Assembly: GCA_903864395.1 (NCBI GenBank)
Contig: CAIPFQ010000013.1
Span: 1 to 8,561 of the forward strand
DNA length: 8,561 nt
Reading direction: 5' to 3'
From: an uncultured Chlamydiae bacterium
Lineage (GTDB): Bacteria; Chlamydiota; Chlamydiia; Chlamydiales; SM23-39
Below the pieces are notes generated by a model. That model was not told where the DNA came from and did not search any database. It saw only the letters and a program-made list of their open reading frames with translations. Made by a program: the position numbers and the translations under genes. Below are positions 7,178 through 8,561 of this stretch, one piece after another (position 1 is the stretch's first letter; the number at the start of each line of letters is the position of its first letter).

Positions 7178-8344
7178 TTATTTCCCCTTCGCCGCTTGAA
7201 CAACGATATGCGCTGCTTGTTTTAAGTCTGTCGCCGTATTAATTTTTAGGTGGCTGTCTTGAAAAAGACGCCGTCCTTCTTCAACATTAGTCCCTTCAAG
7301 GCGCACCACAATAGGAATCTTAATATGCTGCTCGCGCGCTGCGTGGAGAACCCCTTCGGCAATCGTCGCGCAATTCATGATGCCGCCAAAAATATTGACT
7401 AAGACAGCTTTTACCTTGGGATCGGACAAAATAATGCGAAACCCTTCAGCGACTTTCTCTTTAGAGGCTCCGCCGCCGACATCGAGAAAATTCGCTGGAG
7501 AGCCGCCATAGAGCTGAATGATGTCCATCGTAGCCATCGCAAGGCCTGCGCCATTGACCATGCAGCCAATGCTGCCTTGCATAGCGATGTAGGCGAGGTC
7601 AAATTGTTTGGCCGCAGCTTCTTGCGAAGAGATTTGTGTTGGATCGTAAAAAGATAAAATCTCCGAGTGCCGAAAGAGCGCGTTGTCATCGATACTGAGC
7701 TTTGCATCAATGGCAAACAGCTCTCCTTGCTTGGTCTTTACAAGCGGATTAATTTCTAAAAGAGCGGCGTCCGACTCGATAAAACAGCGGACGAGCCCCG
7801 TTGCAATAGCAGAGCCCTTTTTCGCTTCTTCGCCACTCCATCCCATGAATTTACACAAGCGGAGCAATTGGTAAGAGCGGAGCTTGCCATCGAATCCAAA
7901 GAGCATTTGCAAAATTTTTTCAGGGGCTTTGTGAGCGATTTCTTCAATCTCCATCCCTCCCTCTGGCGAGGCAATGAGAACGGGCGATGAGCGCGATCGA
8001 TCCACGAGGGCGCCTAAATAATATTCTTTGGCGATATCGACGGGCCTTGCGATCAAAATTTTATGGGCGATGACCCCATCGGCTCCTGTCTGCTCATTGA
8101 CCATTCGCAACCCAAGAAGCTCTTTGGCTCTCAGGGCGATCTCGGAGCGATGCTTTGCGAATTTTACGCCGCCCGCTTTCCCCCGCCCCCCTGCGTGAAC
8201 CTGTATTTTCAATACAGCTTCTTCTAAATGCAGAGCCTCGCCAATCTTCTTGGCCTCCTCCACAGAAGAGGCTACGCCAAAATCGGGAATGGGAATCCCA
8301 TATCGTTTTAAAATTTTCTTCGCCTGGAATTCATGCAGATTCAC
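7178..8344 (-). CDS. sucC: Succinyl-CoA synthetase (succinate-CoA ligase) beta subunit
   Basis: SucC carries the nucleotide-binding ATP-grasp domain and the succinate site of the SucCD enzyme. At 388 residues it is the same length as the E. coli protein, and key residues fall at the same numbers. Lys46 is followed by GGRGKAGG at 52-59 for nucleotide phosphates. Glu197, Asn199 and Asp213 (in EINPL and AIDAKLS) bind the metal. [12 protein letters not shown] is at 263-274, LDVGGG at 287-292, the NIFGGI turn at 317-322, and the succinate-site GTNVEEG at 351-357. The start is GTG (8342-8344), giving the expected [10 protein letters not shown]-terminus. The likely ribosome site GAGG (8349-8352) is only four bases away and lies in a small hairpin. 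It is the first gene of the sucC-sucD-protease operon and the window shows no 2-oxoglutarate dehydrogenase genes beside it. Confidence 0.97.
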   Translation of the reverse strand: MNLHEFQAKKILKRYGIPIPDFGVASSVEEAKKIGEALHLEEAVLKIQVHAGGRGKAGGVKFAKHRSEIALRAKELLGLRMVNEQTGADGVIAHKILIARPVDIAKEYYLGALVDRSRSSPVLIASPEGGMEIEEIAHKAPEKILQMLFGFDGKLRSYQLLRLCKFMGWSGEEAKKGSAIATGLVRCFIESDAALLEINPLVKTKQGELFAIDAKLSIDDNALFRHSEILSFYDPTQISSQEAAAKQFDLAYIAMQGSIGCMVNGAGLAMATMDIIQLYGGSPANFLDVGGGASKEKVAEGFRIILSDPKVKAVLVNIFGGIMNCATIAEGVLHAAREQHIKIPIVVRLEGTNVEEGRRLFQDSHLKINTATDLKQAAHIVVQAAKGK

Positions 8345-8360
8345 AAAACCTCGGGTTTGT
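8343..8360 (-). promoter_or_regulatory. Small hairpin covering the sucC ribosome binding site
   Basis: In the sucC leader, AAACC (8354-8358 read on the minus strand) pairs with GGTTT (8346-8350) around a three-base loop, with two further pairs past one bulged base that reach the GTG start. The GAGG ribosome site is half loop and half stem. A 5-bp stem is weak on its own, and the site may instead be a DNA palindrome (AAACC-TCG-GGTTT) acting as an operator. Confidence 0.3.
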
Positions 8361-8362
8361 AG

Positions 8363-8391
8363 TATTTAAACTTTTCATACAATGTATTCAA
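8363..8391 (-). promoter_or_regulatory. Weak candidate promoter for sucC operon
   Basis: On the minus strand TTGAAT (8386-8391) and TAAATA (8363-8368) are 17 bases apart, just downstream of a nine-base T run (8394-8402). The -35 is good (four of six) but the -10 matches only about half. The expected start is near 8356, leaving a leader of roughly 12 bases. It is offered as the best candidate in the gap, not as a firm call. Confidence 0.3.
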
Positions 8392-8459
8392 TTAAAAAAA
8401 AAGAGCTTCGCAAAAACCGGCGTTACTCAGAGGACGCTTGAAAATTGAGCCAACTTTAG

Positions 8460-8492
8460 CTTCTTTTGAGAAGGTTTCCCGATGAGAAACCT
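8460..8492 (+). promoter_or_regulatory. Two overlapping hairpins around a ribosome binding site
   Basis: On the plus strand CTTCT (8460-8464) pairs with AGAAG (8469-8473). AGGTTTC (8472-8478) pairs perfectly with GAAACCT (8486-8492). The hairpins share 8472-8473, so they are mutually exclusive. Both cover the AGAAGG ribosome site, and the ATG at 8482-8484 lies in the loop of the second. This is the layout of a translational or attenuation switch, but no U-run or ligand motif is recognised. Confidence 0.35.
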
Positions 8493-8550
8493 AAGAGATC
8501 TGTTAGCCCAAGTTCGCAGACAAAAAAACTCCTTAATTAGACGTAACTAA
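8482..8550 (+). CDS. Possible 22-residue basic peptide or leader ORF
   Basis: The ORF begins with ATG, ends with TAA at 8548-8550 and would encode a 22-residue, strongly basic, probably helical peptide (MRNLRDLLAQVRR at its start, five Arg among the first 13 residues or so in total with more after). A well-spaced AGAAGG lies seven bases before the ATG. It diverges from sucC and the window ends 11 bases after its stop, so any following gene cannot be seen. No promoter was found for it. An ORF this short can arise by chance. The ribosome site and the hairpins around it are the only reasons to list it. Confidence 0.25.
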   Translation: MRNLRDLLAQVRRQKNSLIRRN

Positions 8551-8561
8551 CAGTAGCTCAA

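Noticed and set aside
7177..7203. N-terminal extension of SucD from a TTG at 7201-7203
   Set aside because: It adds nine basic residues overlapping the sucC end, while the ATG at 7174-7176 has an AGGGG site and gives the standard SucD N-terminus.
8403..8561. tRNA or other known RNA gene at the right edge
   Set aside because: The hairpins do not form a cloverleaf and no T-loop or anticodon arm is recognised.

Overview
The window looks like a stretch of a Chlamydiota genome, probably an environmental (amoeba-associated) member. The main support is the succinyl-CoA synthetase alpha subunit, whose motifs (QGITG near the N-terminus, VLEAK, CITEGIP, YEAVWQ) read like chlamydial SucD. The chlamydial assignment is an inference from protein style, not from a search. 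All five convincing protein genes lie on the minus strand, so transcription runs from the right edge to the left edge.

Layout in transcription order. The right edge (8345-8561) is a non-coding region with a weak candidate promoter for sucC. It also holds a plus-strand 22-codon ORF whose ribosome binding site sits in two overlapping hairpins. Next come sucC (8344-7178) and sucD (7176-6298), the two subunits of succinyl-CoA synthetase, one base apart. An M50 site-2-type membrane metalloprotease with a soluble helical tail (6301-5168) follows, its start overlapping the sucD stop as ATGA. Then comes a 125-bp palindromic insertion (5043-5167), flanked by an exact 5-bp direct repeat. After it are a small coiled-coil lipoprotein (5012-4602) and a 1243-residue exported AsmA/TamB/YhdP-like protein (4612-881), whose genes overlap by 11 bp. 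A 146-bp gap with a good sigma70-type promoter precedes a ComF-like gene (734-141). The left edge holds a degenerate copy of the palindromic element's end and a 43-base hairpin.

How it works together. SucCD makes ATP or GTP from succinyl-CoA in the TCA cycle. The membrane protease is translationally coupled to it. The lipoprotein and the AsmA-like protein form a coupled pair that probably acts at the cell envelope, where AsmA-like proteins are implicated in lipid transport between membranes. The ComF-like protein keeps its zinc-binding cysteines but has lost the PRPP-binding loop.

The most interesting observation is the 125-bp element. It has the structure of a miniature inverted-repeat transposable element (MITE): near-perfect inverted ends, a 21-bp hairpin core and a CTATT target duplication. 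It landed exactly on the stop codon of the protease gene. Removing it and one copy of CTATT leaves only 25 bp between the protease and the lipoprotein gene. The five genes from sucC to the AsmA-like gene may therefore once have been a single operon.
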